The notes under the pieces: model-generated | Database searches by the model: none | What the model saw: only the letters and a program-made list of their open reading frames with translations | Told to the model about the DNA's origin: nothing | Program-made: the position numbers and the translations under genes | Shown here: positions 37,101 through 47,362 of the stretch, one piece after another | How positions within the stretch are numbered: the first letter of the stretch is position 1 | How the letters are laid out: each line of letters begins with the position of its first letter | From: Nymphaea colorata | Taxonomy: Eukaryota > Streptophyta > Magnoliopsida > Nymphaeales > Nymphaeaceae | Length of the DNA stretch: 64,000 nt | Direction of reading: 5' to 3' | Assembly: GCF_008831285.2 (NCBI RefSeq) | Contig: NC_045150.1 | Location: 6,770,001 to 6,834,000 of the forward strand

Positions 37101-37374
37101 CGGAGGCGATGGCGGCGTTGCTGATGTCGAGGGCGGTGAGGTCCAGGTTGTCGCGGACGATGGGCATGAGGGGAGGGGCGGCGAAGGTGGAGACGAAGCA
37201 GGCGAAGAAGGAGAGCCAGGAGAGGTGGAAGCAACGCATGTGGGGCTTGGAGAAGGAGAAGACCTTGAAGGCCGTGGCCTTGTGCTCGGAATCCACTGGA
37301 AGGGCGAACTTCCGACTCTCGCCGCCATTTACAGATGCCATCGAGGTGGGCACTGCCCCTGCTTCCTCACCCAT
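34177..37374 (-). CDS. NRT2: NRT2 high-affinity nitrate transporter
   Basis: Plasma-membrane nitrate/proton symporter of the MFS; plant NRT2 proteins usually need the partner NAR2/NRT3. Two exons: 37374-36203 and 34555-34177, joined CGCAG/GTTAGT...CCAG/ATCACT inside an Arg codon, giving 516 residues, the normal family size. ATG 37374 is the first true ATG of the frame, in good context. Key features: cytosolic N-terminus with [11 protein letters not shown] (23-33), about twelve hydrophobic segments, the MFS loop G-x3-D-x2-GPRR at 103-113, the nitrate signature AGWGNLGGG at 176-184, and its second-half counterpart [11 protein letters not shown] at 398-408 just after the intron. The C-tail has [14 protein letters not shown], close to the regulatory tail of root NRT2s. 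Exon 1 is strikingly GC-rich compared with the other genes here; hence the long shadow frames on the other reading frames. Confidence 0.96.
34556..36202 (-). other. 1.65-kb intron of NRT2
   Basis: AT-rich, in sharp contrast to the exons. It has no recognised transposon or gene. Confidence 0.7.
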
Positions 37375-37489
37375 CCTGGAAAGATGATTCGCCTGAAATT
37401 TCACCTCCGGCCCGCCGATCAGGCAGCCAGCCGTGAAATATGGCCGGAGAGAGCTTGCTTTCCGTGATTACTAGCTGGGAGGCTGATGG

Positions 37490-37640
37490 TTCGGTTCTTC
37501 AGGGGAAGCCTTTGGTTGACTTATATAGAACGGCCGGCGGGCAGCCGGAAGTCAGCGCCGGTGGTGGGACCTTCGTGAACTCCGCTATCTCTTCCTATAA
37601 AACAGTGCCACGTGTTTTGTAAGCCCACAGTGGATTGACT
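37490..37640 (-). promoter_or_regulatory. NRT2 core promoter
   Basis: A TATATAAG box on the minus strand at 37520-37527 lies about 150 bases before the ATG. This would place the start of transcription near 37490 and the leader at about 115 bases. A CACGTG-containing G-box (minus strand reads ACACGTGGC) lies at about 37609-37617. Both assignments are by motif only. Confidence 0.55.
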
Positions 37641-39420
37641 AATCAAGCCCACACATCCTTCACCCTTTTTCTTCCTTAATTTAAAAAAAAAATGCATTTA
37701 TAGAGCTTAACAAATTAATGGTGTAGAAAAGTTCTATTTTTCATTTAATTATTATTATGCATGGTTACAAACAATAATAATGAATTTGAAGAATAAATTA
37801 CAAAAGGGTTGCATAAATGTCCTTCTAAAACTTATCTCCCACTCAAGAATTAGTAATCAATTTAGCTCACACACTTTTCTAATAAGATTTTATAATGACT
37901 TAAAAAATAAGCAAATGATTTAAACTTTTAAGGGTCGTTAAACCTTTTTTTGTACACGTAAAAAATGATTTTTTTTTTCTATCCAATGCTAAGTTTTCAT
38001 TTCAAAATTCAGTTTTTTTCTTTTCTTTTGAGGATCAAGATTGGTACTTTAGCTGCTGGTCGACCTCTACTCTAATGTATTTAAATTAACCATCCTCATG
38101 CATCAAATTTTTGTGTTTTGGTATGGTTAATGAGGAAAATGTTTTAGATTAATTAAAAAAAAACCTTTTGTAAGGAAAAAAAAAACAGTTAAAACTAGAT
38201 AGAACATTTCTTTTTAAATAGTTTTTAAAATATCTTCATTTCGTACTTGTTTTTTCCTATATTGCGATCGGCACATGCAACTGTAGATTTGAAATTATTT
38301 AAATTGGACGGATCTAAAATACTTTTTAAGATGAGGTGCGCTTTGGCTGTTATGTTCTTGGGGGAGCTTGGAATGAGTGACTTTCCATGTGCCACGTATG
38401 CATTTGGTGCTATCTGCAAGGGCAAAACCAATGTAGGGTTGACTTGAGTTTTGACCTCATCCCAGACTTTTTTTTAAAAAAAAAACTTATATTTAAATTT
38501 AAAAAAATTTCACTTGTTTTATGGAGAAACTTTGGAAAATGATATTTTGACCCTAATCAAAATTTAAAAACTTTAATTCAACCCGATTCATAAAATGAGC
38601 ATTTCCTTGGATGTTCTGAGAAAAGTTTTATATTTCTATGAGTCCACTCTCGATTCATGTGGCTCTCTAATTTGGAAACCTCAAAGATCAATGTTTGGTT
38701 ATATTTGAGAGCAAAATATTAGAAAAAAATTATATATATATATATATATATTGATCGATTGCAATGAAGAAAGAGCTTTACGCTTGATCAAGTTGGGGGT
38801 AATTTGAAAAGGCACCAACAAGTGGTATTACAATTATTTACTTCAATTAGTCAATGGGTTCATTTGTGGGAGTTGGCTAATATATATATATATATATATT
38901 GGGACGTATGAATCGTTTACGGAATCCAAGAGGTCTTTTCGGAATCTAAGATTCTAAACTCCTCAAGGGTTCCCAGCACAAAGAGCCCTACGGCACTGCA
39001 GAAGGGCGTGACCTTCTTCTTTGTTACGCGGCGAGGACGGAAGCCCCGATCGCGTCATCCATCTCCAAGATGGACGGCATCGGCGCCTGTGACTGGGAAA
39101 CTCATTTTTATACATTTATATTTTTCTCTGAAATAAAATGCCCAAAGGCCGCCACCCTTCGCCTTCTTTTTTTTAATCGACATCAACTTCTTGTGGAAAA
39201 GATTCCATTTCCATTTCAATATCGGTCGAATTCTATTTTTCTATTTTCCTTTTCTTATTTTGGTGTGACCAATTAGAATGATGACAAATGAGAATCCAAG
39301 GCATTTTTTTTAGGGCTGCATTGGTTTACATAAAAAAATCCAAATCATATAGGTTGCATTTGATTTGATAGCCTTCAATTTTAAATTTGAAGCTCCATAA
39401 AAAAAAAAAGTGTCGTTTTA
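37641..39420. other. Intergenic upstream of NRT2
   Basis: AT-rich, no gene. TA microsatellites lie at about 38724-38750 and 38880-38900. A degenerate member of the GGGCGGAG MITE family can be followed at about 38418-38612 through its CACTTGTTTTATGG, GAAAATGATATTTTGACCC and AAACTTTAATTC blocks. Confidence 0.45.
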
Positions 39421-39423
39421 GAA

Positions 39424-40030
39424 ATCCTTAGTTTTTAAATTCATGCTGCATGTTAAAAACCATGGTTTATCTCAAATTGATGATGAAACAGATGCAATCT
39501 TAAGACATTTTCCTCTATTGATATTGACAAGGAGGTTTTAATTAAGAGATTTAGATCTAACTTAATTGTATTTGGATTACTTGATTTTGGAGCCACGCTA
39601 TGACTTGAATATGGTTTACAAAGTTTAGAAATCTTTTTAGGTGTGCACGAGGAGTATTTTATTCTACAATATAAAATGAGAGCCGAAACCTTTACCCTTC
39701 CATTCATCCTCTCTTATACCAAACTTGCTTTTGGTATCTTGAAGGACCGCCCCAAAATTAGACACTTAAAACTCCATCAGTTTTTAAATTCATGTTACAT
39801 GTTAAAAACCATGAATCGACAGTAGTCGAATTGAGGGAGAGGGAAGAGAGTTTCGACCTTAAATCGATGAAGGTGTGGTTTCATATCACCACAAATCTCA
39901 AATTGACGACGAAACAAACACAACCTTGAGGCAGGCATTTTTCTCTATTGATATTGACAGGTAGGTTTAAAAAATAAGGAATTTATATCTAAATTCTAAC
40001 TGTATTCGGATTCTTATTTTCAGATGACCA
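39424..40030. repeat. Two diverged direct repeats
   Basis: Blocks TTTTTAAATTCATG, ACATGTTAAAAACCATG, CAAATTGA(T/C)GA, CTCTATTGATATTGACA and GTATT(T/C)GGATT occur in the same order in 39424-39592 and again in 39774-40022. The second copy holds an extra segment of about 80 bases in its first half. The pair is spaced by about 350 bases. No gene content. Confidence 0.65.
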
Positions 40031-40438
40031 ATTAATTAATTCTGAAGGGCAGATTTGTTTTTAAATGAGATGTCCATGTCTTCACAGCTAAGGAAGGACT
40101 CATTCTCTTCTCTGCACGATGTGAGAGGGAATTGAGAATTGATGTCTGGTTCTGGAAATATCAGGACCTTAATTTCCTTCCGTTCATCAGCTCAGATGGA
40201 CGGTACTCGGCAGCTAGGGCGTCAGGCTCTTAGCCCCCCATTTTGATGCCGCTTTCAAAAGCAATTGACAATTGAAAAGCTGCGGTTATTTTATTCCAAG
40301 AATCACGTACTATTCTTTTCATTTATTTATGTTTTTTTTTATCCGATATATATATATATTGTGTTGCTTCATTTTCCTGGTCTGATATTCTGATAAGGGA
40401 TCAGCCGACATGCTAAAGTTTTAGAACTATATTATATT

Positions 40439-40604
40439 TAAGGGGTGGAGTTAAAGGGGGCTTGCATGACCATTCGTCTGACCTCAAAAAATTATTTTAA
40501 AAAAATTTGTCCAACATAAAAATTTTGAAAAATGATATTTAGGCTTGTGTTAAAATTTAAAAACTTTAGACTTTTCTCATAATAAATTTTTGGCTCAACC
40601 CCTG
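40439..40604 (+). mobile_element. hAT-like MITE, GGGCGGAG family
   Basis: 166 bp with the perfect 8-bp duplication ATTATATT (40431-40438 and 40605-40612). Termini TAAGGGGTGGAG and CTCAACCCCTG are inverted repeats. The family blocks GAAAAATGATATTTAGGC and TTAAAAACTTTAGAC are present. Confidence 0.85.
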
Positions 40605-40612
40605 ATTATATT

Positions 40613-41126
40613 TCATTAGTTCTTTAATCGCTCTTCTCAACCGTTGCAGGCATTAATATGTAAAATCAAATAATTTTGCGGCGTTGCGCTTTCAAAGAGA
40701 CCTTAACCACACGGTTTACGACTCATGGCAATCCAGCTTCCGTTTATACTTTAACAATTCATTAGAAAGTTCTTATAAGTTCCCTTTGATTGAAAACAAA
40801 AAAAGTAAAGCGAAGACATGTTTTATATATTGGGATTTTCCTTTGACCTGTCTTAGTCGAATTACATCATCCCCAGAAAGAAATTTTTCAGAAGATGATC
40901 ATGTTGCAATCTTGAACCTTTGGGATTGACGAATGAATATTCTTTTCAGCAAAAGTTTGGAGGTCTCAAAGGCCATCAACGTTTTTCTTTTTGTTTCGGA
41001 TGAAAGGTTGCTTCGATGAGAAGCGGTGATAAGTTGTGATGACCCTCCACATGAGAAGCGGTGATACGTTGTTCAGGGCTGTTATGCCCATTTGGATGCA
41101 TTTCAGGCTGGGATGCACGCGAAGTC

Positions 41127-41169
<43 letters not shown>

Positions 41170-41647
41170 GAAAATTAAGTTACAAATGTACGAGCAAGCA
41201 GTTTTTTAAAAAATCTAAATATCTCTAAAAGAAGATGAGAAATTTTGTTTAAGAAAACTCATTTGTTTCCATCTTTCCTCTTCCTTTCTCATTCTCTAAA
41301 GGTTACTTTAGACTCTAAAAAGGCGCAACTTGTCCTATATATTTACAATTTCCTTGAATTGCTGCCTAAATGATTTTTCATCAAGTCTGACATATTGAGG
41401 TCTGACAGCTATAGGTAAAAAGGTAGATACCAAATCATTATATACTAGATTTGATGTAAAATATCGAAGTCATTAATTAGAGCATATGATTGATATTAAA
41501 TTCAAAAAAATATAGAAGTCTGGTTCTATTTTCAAAATACTGAAATACCCTTCAAGGAAAGCAAGAAATCTCAATTAAAGAAACTCTTCCTGTGAATATT
41601 TTTATATCTTAGGTTTTGACAACTCTTAAATGTCCTTATATAACTTA
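40613..41647. other. Intergenic, no gene seen
   Basis: AT-rich, with a TA microsatellite at about 41130-41166. The words GAGAAGCGGTGATA(A/C)GTTG occur twice at about 41018 and 41053, a small tandem duplication. A frame at 40684 (81 codons) is not recognisable. Confidence 0.4.
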
Positions 41648-41797
41648 AGGAGCTGTTTTATTGTTGTCTCATGAATCTGCCCCTGGAAATGAAGCAGATC
41701 TATAGAATACTTTTCTAAGTATCCAATGAAACTAACTATTTTTTGGGTTTGGTGTATGAGACATTAATGTTACTGTTCTCAAACAACCCCTAACTGT
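41648..41797. mobile_element. Short TIR element
   Basis: Starts AAGGAGCTGTTTTATTGTTG and ends with GTTACTGTTCTCAAACAACCCC, imperfect inverted termini, with GAATCTGCCCCTGG inside. Same family as 23931-24100. Confidence 0.45.
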
Positions 41798-41837
41798 CTT
41801 GGTTTTTAGCCTTTTGAGCTGTAATTATAGGTACATG

Positions 41838-42031
41838 GAGGGCTAGAGCAAGGTAGGGCCCGCATGGGCCCTGGCCTCATCTCAATTTTTTTTAAAAAAA
41901 ATTACATGTAAATTTTAGAAAAAAATCACTTATTTCATATAAAAATTTTGAAGAATGATATTTTAACCCCAATCAAAAATTTAAAACTTTAATTTGGCCC
42001 CCCTCATAATAAATTTCTGGCTCCGCTCCTG
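41838..42031 (+). mobile_element. hAT-like MITE, GGGCGGAG family
   Basis: 194 bp. The right end TTTCTGGCTCCGCTCCTG is well preserved; the left end GAGGGCTAGAGCAAGG is decayed. Flanks GGTACATG (41830-41837) and AATACATG (42032-42039) match at 6 of 8 positions. Internal blocks are as in the other copies. Confidence 0.78.
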
Positions 42032-42039
42032 AATACATG

Positions 42040-43577
42040 AGAGAGCATTTTAGTCAATTTTGAACTGGGCACTTTCAGTCAAAACATTTCAAGTTCAGGC
42101 CTCTTATGAGTAGAGAATGTTCAAAGCTTGATTATTAGGTGCTTGATAGATCACATCCACAAGGTGGTATTAAATAAAATAACAAAAACACACATATAGT
42201 TCTGGGCGATAACAAAAACATGCACTCCTAGTTCCCACGTTGTTAAAAATACACTCAAGTTCTTTCAGGAGTAATGGAAGGAGTCTTAATTGCCATCCTC
42301 CTGTACTTCTGATATTAAGTGGACAGTAAAGATCTTGATCCGACGTGATGATACGAACCACAAACTTCAATTACAAGAGAATGGAACAAAATTGGTCAGA
42401 TCTTCAGAAGTAGGTAGGTAACAGTTGAAAAGATATAAAACATTGTCCTAGTGATCTGTTTGATAGCTAGGAAAAACTTTTGTCCTTGGCAACCGCACAA
42501 AAGCTTTTCCAAAGCAGGGTGGCCTTCCCACGTTTACCATGCATTATCCAATTGACAAATCTTGTCGAGGGAAAAGTTCAGCCGCTGGTCAAATCATTTT
42601 GCTAGCCTTTTAGACAAACTTCCGTTGAAAGAGGAGAAAAGGTTTTGATTATGAGCATACAGTCTCTTTAACTTTTTTTGTTGTTTCATGCAACAATCAA
42701 ACACAAAAAAGTTTTCACTTGTAAAAGTTTTGATCTTTTATAACCACACAATGTTACTGCGTTTCTTGCATGGTTCACAGGAATGTCGCACATATTTTAT
42801 CTTTAACTGGAAATATTTATTATATTCCAAGGTATAAGGGATAAAATGTTGGACAAATGTACATGGGATTACCCGCTTAATTTGTGTCTGCTATTTAAGA
42901 TATGGCAATACAATTTCATCCAAACTCTTTCCCGAGGAAATACCAAGAGGGTGGTTCAACATGACTAGATTCAAAAACAGAAGAAAAAAAGAAGCCTTGT
43001 TTGATCCTTTCGTTGGAATGTGTAGAATAATTAGCAAGTAGTCAACATCACATCTCGAGTAAGATCTTAAAACAAAATTACATGAACATGAAAGGCTGAA
43101 TATATCCATCTAGTCATACTCAATGCCCGTGAATAGATGCCTATCTAAGCCGCCAGTACAGCTCTTCTTCAGCATTAGCACAAGGATGGTGACTGTAACA
43201 AGGGACACTCCATTCCAGTGGTTTTATATCTTGGCTGTAAAAAATCAGTACAGTACAACGAAACAATATAAGGGCCGCCTAAACCAAATAATGAGGAAAA
43301 CAGATGAAAGATTGGCAGAACGCTTGCTCTAAAATCCCTTTCTGCACCAAAAGATCTCAGTACCAAGATAGATTTGCAAGATATTCTTCAAGAGTAAGCT
43401 GACAATAAGAAGAACTAGGAAAGAATCATATCTTGTGCGTTCATCACAAGATATCCACTAATCCAACCATATTGACAATGTTTCTAGACAAAACGTCTCC
43501 ACTACATGCATTTACTTCAGAAACAGCACGTAATCACAAAAGTCTGCTCATGATATGTACAGCTAGATTGGAAAATA
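42040..43577. other. Intergenic, no gene seen
   Basis: No recognisable coding sequence on either strand. Confidence 0.4.
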
Positions 43578-43843
43578 AACACCTTGATGAACAGAAGTGC
43601 ACTGATTTTTCAAAAAAATAAATAAAGACAATCACAAAGCAGAATTATATGAAGATAAGGGAAGGGGAATGATGCCAATAGGGTAAACTACAGCCGCAAG
43701 CAGACTGAGAAACACCTTGATGAACAGAACTGCACTCATTTTTCCCAGAACTTTAATAAAGACAATCACAAAGCAGAATTATAGGAAAGTAAGGGAAGGG
43801 GAATGCTGCCAATAGGGTAAACTGCAGACGCAAGCAGACTGGA
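43578..43843. repeat. Tandem duplication, 2 x 133 bp
   Basis: ACACCTTGATGAACAGAA recurs at an interval of 133 bases (43579 and 43712). The following sequence through AGACAATCACAAAGCAGAAT and CAATAGGGTAAACT matches with few changes. It looks like a fairly recent local duplication of noncoding DNA. Confidence 0.85.
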
Positions 43844-44574
43844 TTCAGGACAAAGCTTTTACAGACTTTTGGCGCATCAAACCCAATCCAAACCCAACCC
43901 TCCATGTGCTTAACTGGCCAAAAATCTGACCAATTTACCCTCCTGTCAATAACCATGATCTATAAGTGCCCAACATGCTGCAAACGAGGCCAATGTTAAC
44001 CATGTTACAGGCCAGAATAGACACAGCCCTCTTGCCAAAATATTACAGAAGATCCACAGCATGTCTGCAACTGCAACTGCATGGCTTACTGTCTGATCTA
44101 AGCCATATCATATAGAGGAACATGATCGTCAAACGGCACAGATAATAGAGCAGAAAGACTGGAACACAAGAAGGGAAAACAAATGAAAAAGGATTTATGA
44201 ACAAACTGAGAGGGAAGCAAGCAGAAATTGCTACCTGTGGTAAGACATGATACATATAGGGCAATATCAAGTCCACTCTGAATTTAAATATCCAGACTTT
44301 CAGCAAAAAAAAAAAAAAAATATGTGCCTACTAGTCTAGTAAGAAATGAAGCATATAGGACAAAAACAACATACACAACGTAGATGCTTCTAAAATCCCA
44401 AATTCTTGAGTAATGAACAATGTTCTTTCTTTTAACCAGAACCCCTAACAACAAGAACAGAATTTCCTGATTGCAAACCAGAACTCTTTTTCTTCCGCCA
44501 TCAGAGCCAATTTCTATCCTTCACCTTCTTCTACAATCATTGGACAGTTTTTTCCAATTTTCTTTTATTCTTAT

Positions 44575-44577
<3 letters not shown>

Positions 44578-44647
<70 letters not shown>
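44578..44647. repeat. (AT)35 microsatellite
   Basis: A perfect AT run of 70 bases. Confidence 0.96.
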
Positions 44648-44650
<3 letters not shown>

Positions 44651-44804
44651 CCATAGTAACATACATTGTTCTCAAGTATGTTTTCTTAATAACATGTCAC
44701 AAAAAATTTATTTAAAGATAAATCAAATTATCTAGATAAAAATATGAAATCTAATTTCATAAACAAAATTGGAAAAATAAACAATAGTTATTGAAACATT
44801 AAGA

Positions 44805-45106
44805 GGGCATTTGGATGACACCCTTATCTAACCCAGTTTTGTGAAAACTTGGTTCTATGGAAACCCAGTTTTTTAATGAGTTTCCAAACCTTGTCTTTTT
44901 TGTTTGGGTGAGACATCCAAAACCTGACTGTTGGACAACTTAAGGGGGGCAAGGTTTTTCATTCCCTTTTACAAAACCAGGTTTTGTGAAAACTAGTTTT
45001 TCCTAAAACCCAGTTTTGATGGCACCCAAACAGTTCAAAAACCTAGTTTTGGAAGCAAAACCAGCTTTCGTCTCCCAAACCTGGTTTTGGGTAGCCATCC
45101 AGACCT
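44805..45106. mobile_element. TIR element rich in CCAGTTTTG repeats
   Basis: About 300 bp. The left end GGGCATTTGGATGACAC opposes the complement of the right end, GGTCTGGATGGCTACCC. The interior is made of repeated AACCCAGTTTTG / AAAACCAGGTTTT words in both orientations, so it can fold on itself. No coding sequence. Confidence 0.6.
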
Positions 45107-47039
45107 AAAAGATACTCAAAAAAATTTTAGAATATATGTAAAATACATATATACAAATGTTGATCCATCATAATAGAAAATGAAGAAAGCCTCCATGCCT
45201 AGGCACTAAACAGAGAGCCTAGAGCCTAGGCAAGATCAAGGGCATCAAGCAATTAAAAAAAAAATGTTCAAACTAACAAGAAGATGAAAAACTCATTTAA
45301 TAACAATGTATACTCGTCAACACTATAACAACAGACCAATTAGAATGTGACAACACTAATACATCAAACATCCCATAACATGTTATCTTGATCTAATGAT
45401 CTCCACATCACTATCCTAATTCTGGTACACGCAGCAATTAGATGAATGGCAATGAACTGTTGATTGGGAAAGCCAGAATCTAGGTTATTGCATTCAAGGA
45501 ACAGCGCTGGATGCTTAGAGCTAGGAATCACATGGCTCCTAAAGATTTCTTCATAAATTGTAAAGGAGATAAAGCCAAATTCCAACAGATGGGCTCTTGG
45601 CTCAACTGCTACAGTCTTTCTCTCTCTCCCTCTCACCAACTTTGCTGGCCAAGGTACGCTTCTTTCTTTTTTCTCTCTCTCGCATTTCCTTCATCTCCTT
45701 TTTATTCTTCTTTGCTATTTGCCAGCTGTTGAAGTTTTTTTCCTTTTCTTCCTCTTCCATTCTTGCTTTTTCTTCCCTGTTGATGCTATTACTTGCAGCA
45801 GCTTTTCTTGCTTTCCTTCTCAATTCTTTCTCCTTTCTCTTTGCTGCTGGCATCCGCAGCAACTTTCTTTTTGCCTTTTTTATCTGGTGCTCACTGTAAC
45901 TTCTTTTTTTCTCAACCTCTTTCTCCTTTTTGTTTCTCCTCCCTCTTCCTCTTCATTATTTTTCCATCATTTTCTTTTTCTTATTCTGTGTTATGTGACT
46001 ATTGATGTAAAAACATTTGTATGTACAATATTAGCTTATATATCCTTGGCATGCATTAGCACTAACAGGGAAATGAAAAGAATATAGACATTTAACAACC
46101 AAAGATACAAAGTCTGACCAAATACAACAGAAAAGAATCATACTCGATTAATATTACCAAATAACCAAACATGCATAATTTAATAGAAGCCATAAAAGAA
46201 ACATTACCTGCCAAAAATCCCATTACCAAAATTTAAGGAACAGAGGAGAGAGAAAGGCAATAAAAAGGAAGCAGAAGGAATCTGAGGGAAAAGGTGGTGT
46301 AACAAGCAAAAAATTAGAAGTAGGAGAGAGAAATTTCAATTTATTTTTGTATTTCCCAACCCTAAGTATGAAACAAGGCACGACAAAGTGCAAGGAAGAA
46401 CCTAGGCATCCTAGTTATGGCCACCCAGAACTTCTATGCGTATGCAACCATGCCAGCCTAGAGAGTCGAGGGGAGATTTTGACCATGTTGTCCATTGACC
46501 AAAAGCAGTCCACTATTAGATGTCATGAAAAAATAAAGTTACTTTGGAGGTAGAAGGCTGTGGGGAAGTTTCCCTAAGCATCTCATCAAATAATCAGTCA
46601 TTTACAAATTTTTGTTAGTAAACAACATAAAAGAGATGAGAACCAGGTTCTCCAAGAGAACAAGTTTAATATGAAATGGACCAGAAACATGTGACAAGCA
46701 AAACAATGCCCATTTTACCTCTCAGATAGTCAGATATTGACTTTCAATGATATACTTTAACAAACAAACATGTTATCACTCCTTAAAAACCATCATGTTC
46801 TTGTTCATTTTTAACTAATTCTTGGAGAATAGTCAACTTAAATCTATGCAGAAGAAGAGAAAACTCTTTTTTCGTTTCTTGGCACTACAGACTAGTCGAA
46901 AGGTGCCACCCATGGCATAGGCATGCATAGGCTTCACAAGTAAGCACTTCGATTACATACAGCAAAATAACTAAATCAACTAGTCATTAAGGAAGATGGG
47001 TTCAGAAATATCATCACAAGTAAACGAGCACAACAACCT
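45107..47039. other. Intergenic, includes a long pyrimidine tract
   Basis: Around 45610-45990 the plus strand is a C/T-rich tract. Its complement gives an 86-codon Lys/Glu/Arg-rich frame (45602-45862) that I read as compositional, not a gene. Nothing else recognisable. Confidence 0.4.
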
Positions 47040-47362
47040 GTGTAGGAGCATAAGAGATACACAGTTCCAAAACTTATACAGCCATAGATGGGTCTCCTAA
47101 AGTTCGTACAAATTTCTTCGAACTAGAATAGCAACTCAACTGAGAAGCAAGATGGATGTACAAGCAAATGAAAACGGTAACCAGAAAAGACTCATTACTG
47201 GTAATAGAAGAGCCTCGCATGCACAAACATATCTATGAAACATACAAGCAATTAAAGTATGTTCCTAGGAAATCTCCTCTTAGAAGCCAACTTGATCTAC
47301 CCATGATAGACTTATTATGTGGTGGGAAAACAAATTGGTATCCAGTTGGAAGACAACACACA

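Noticed and set aside
36077..37234. 385-codon His/Arg/Pro-rich minus-strand frame
   Set aside because: It is another frame of the GC-rich NRT2 exon 1. The frame that encodes the transporter explains this DNA fully.
36475..37387. Plus-strand frames of 139 and 189 codons
   Set aside because: Antisense shadows of NRT2 exon 1, caused by its high GC content.
39424..40030. Direct repeats considered as LTRs of a small retrotransposon
   Set aside because: The two blocks are only about 350 bases apart, with no primer-binding site, polypurine tract or TG...CA ends that I can see.
45602..45862. 86-codon Lys/Glu/Arg-rich minus-strand frame
   Set aside because: It lies opposite a simple pyrimidine tract; composition explains the frame and no conserved motif is visible.
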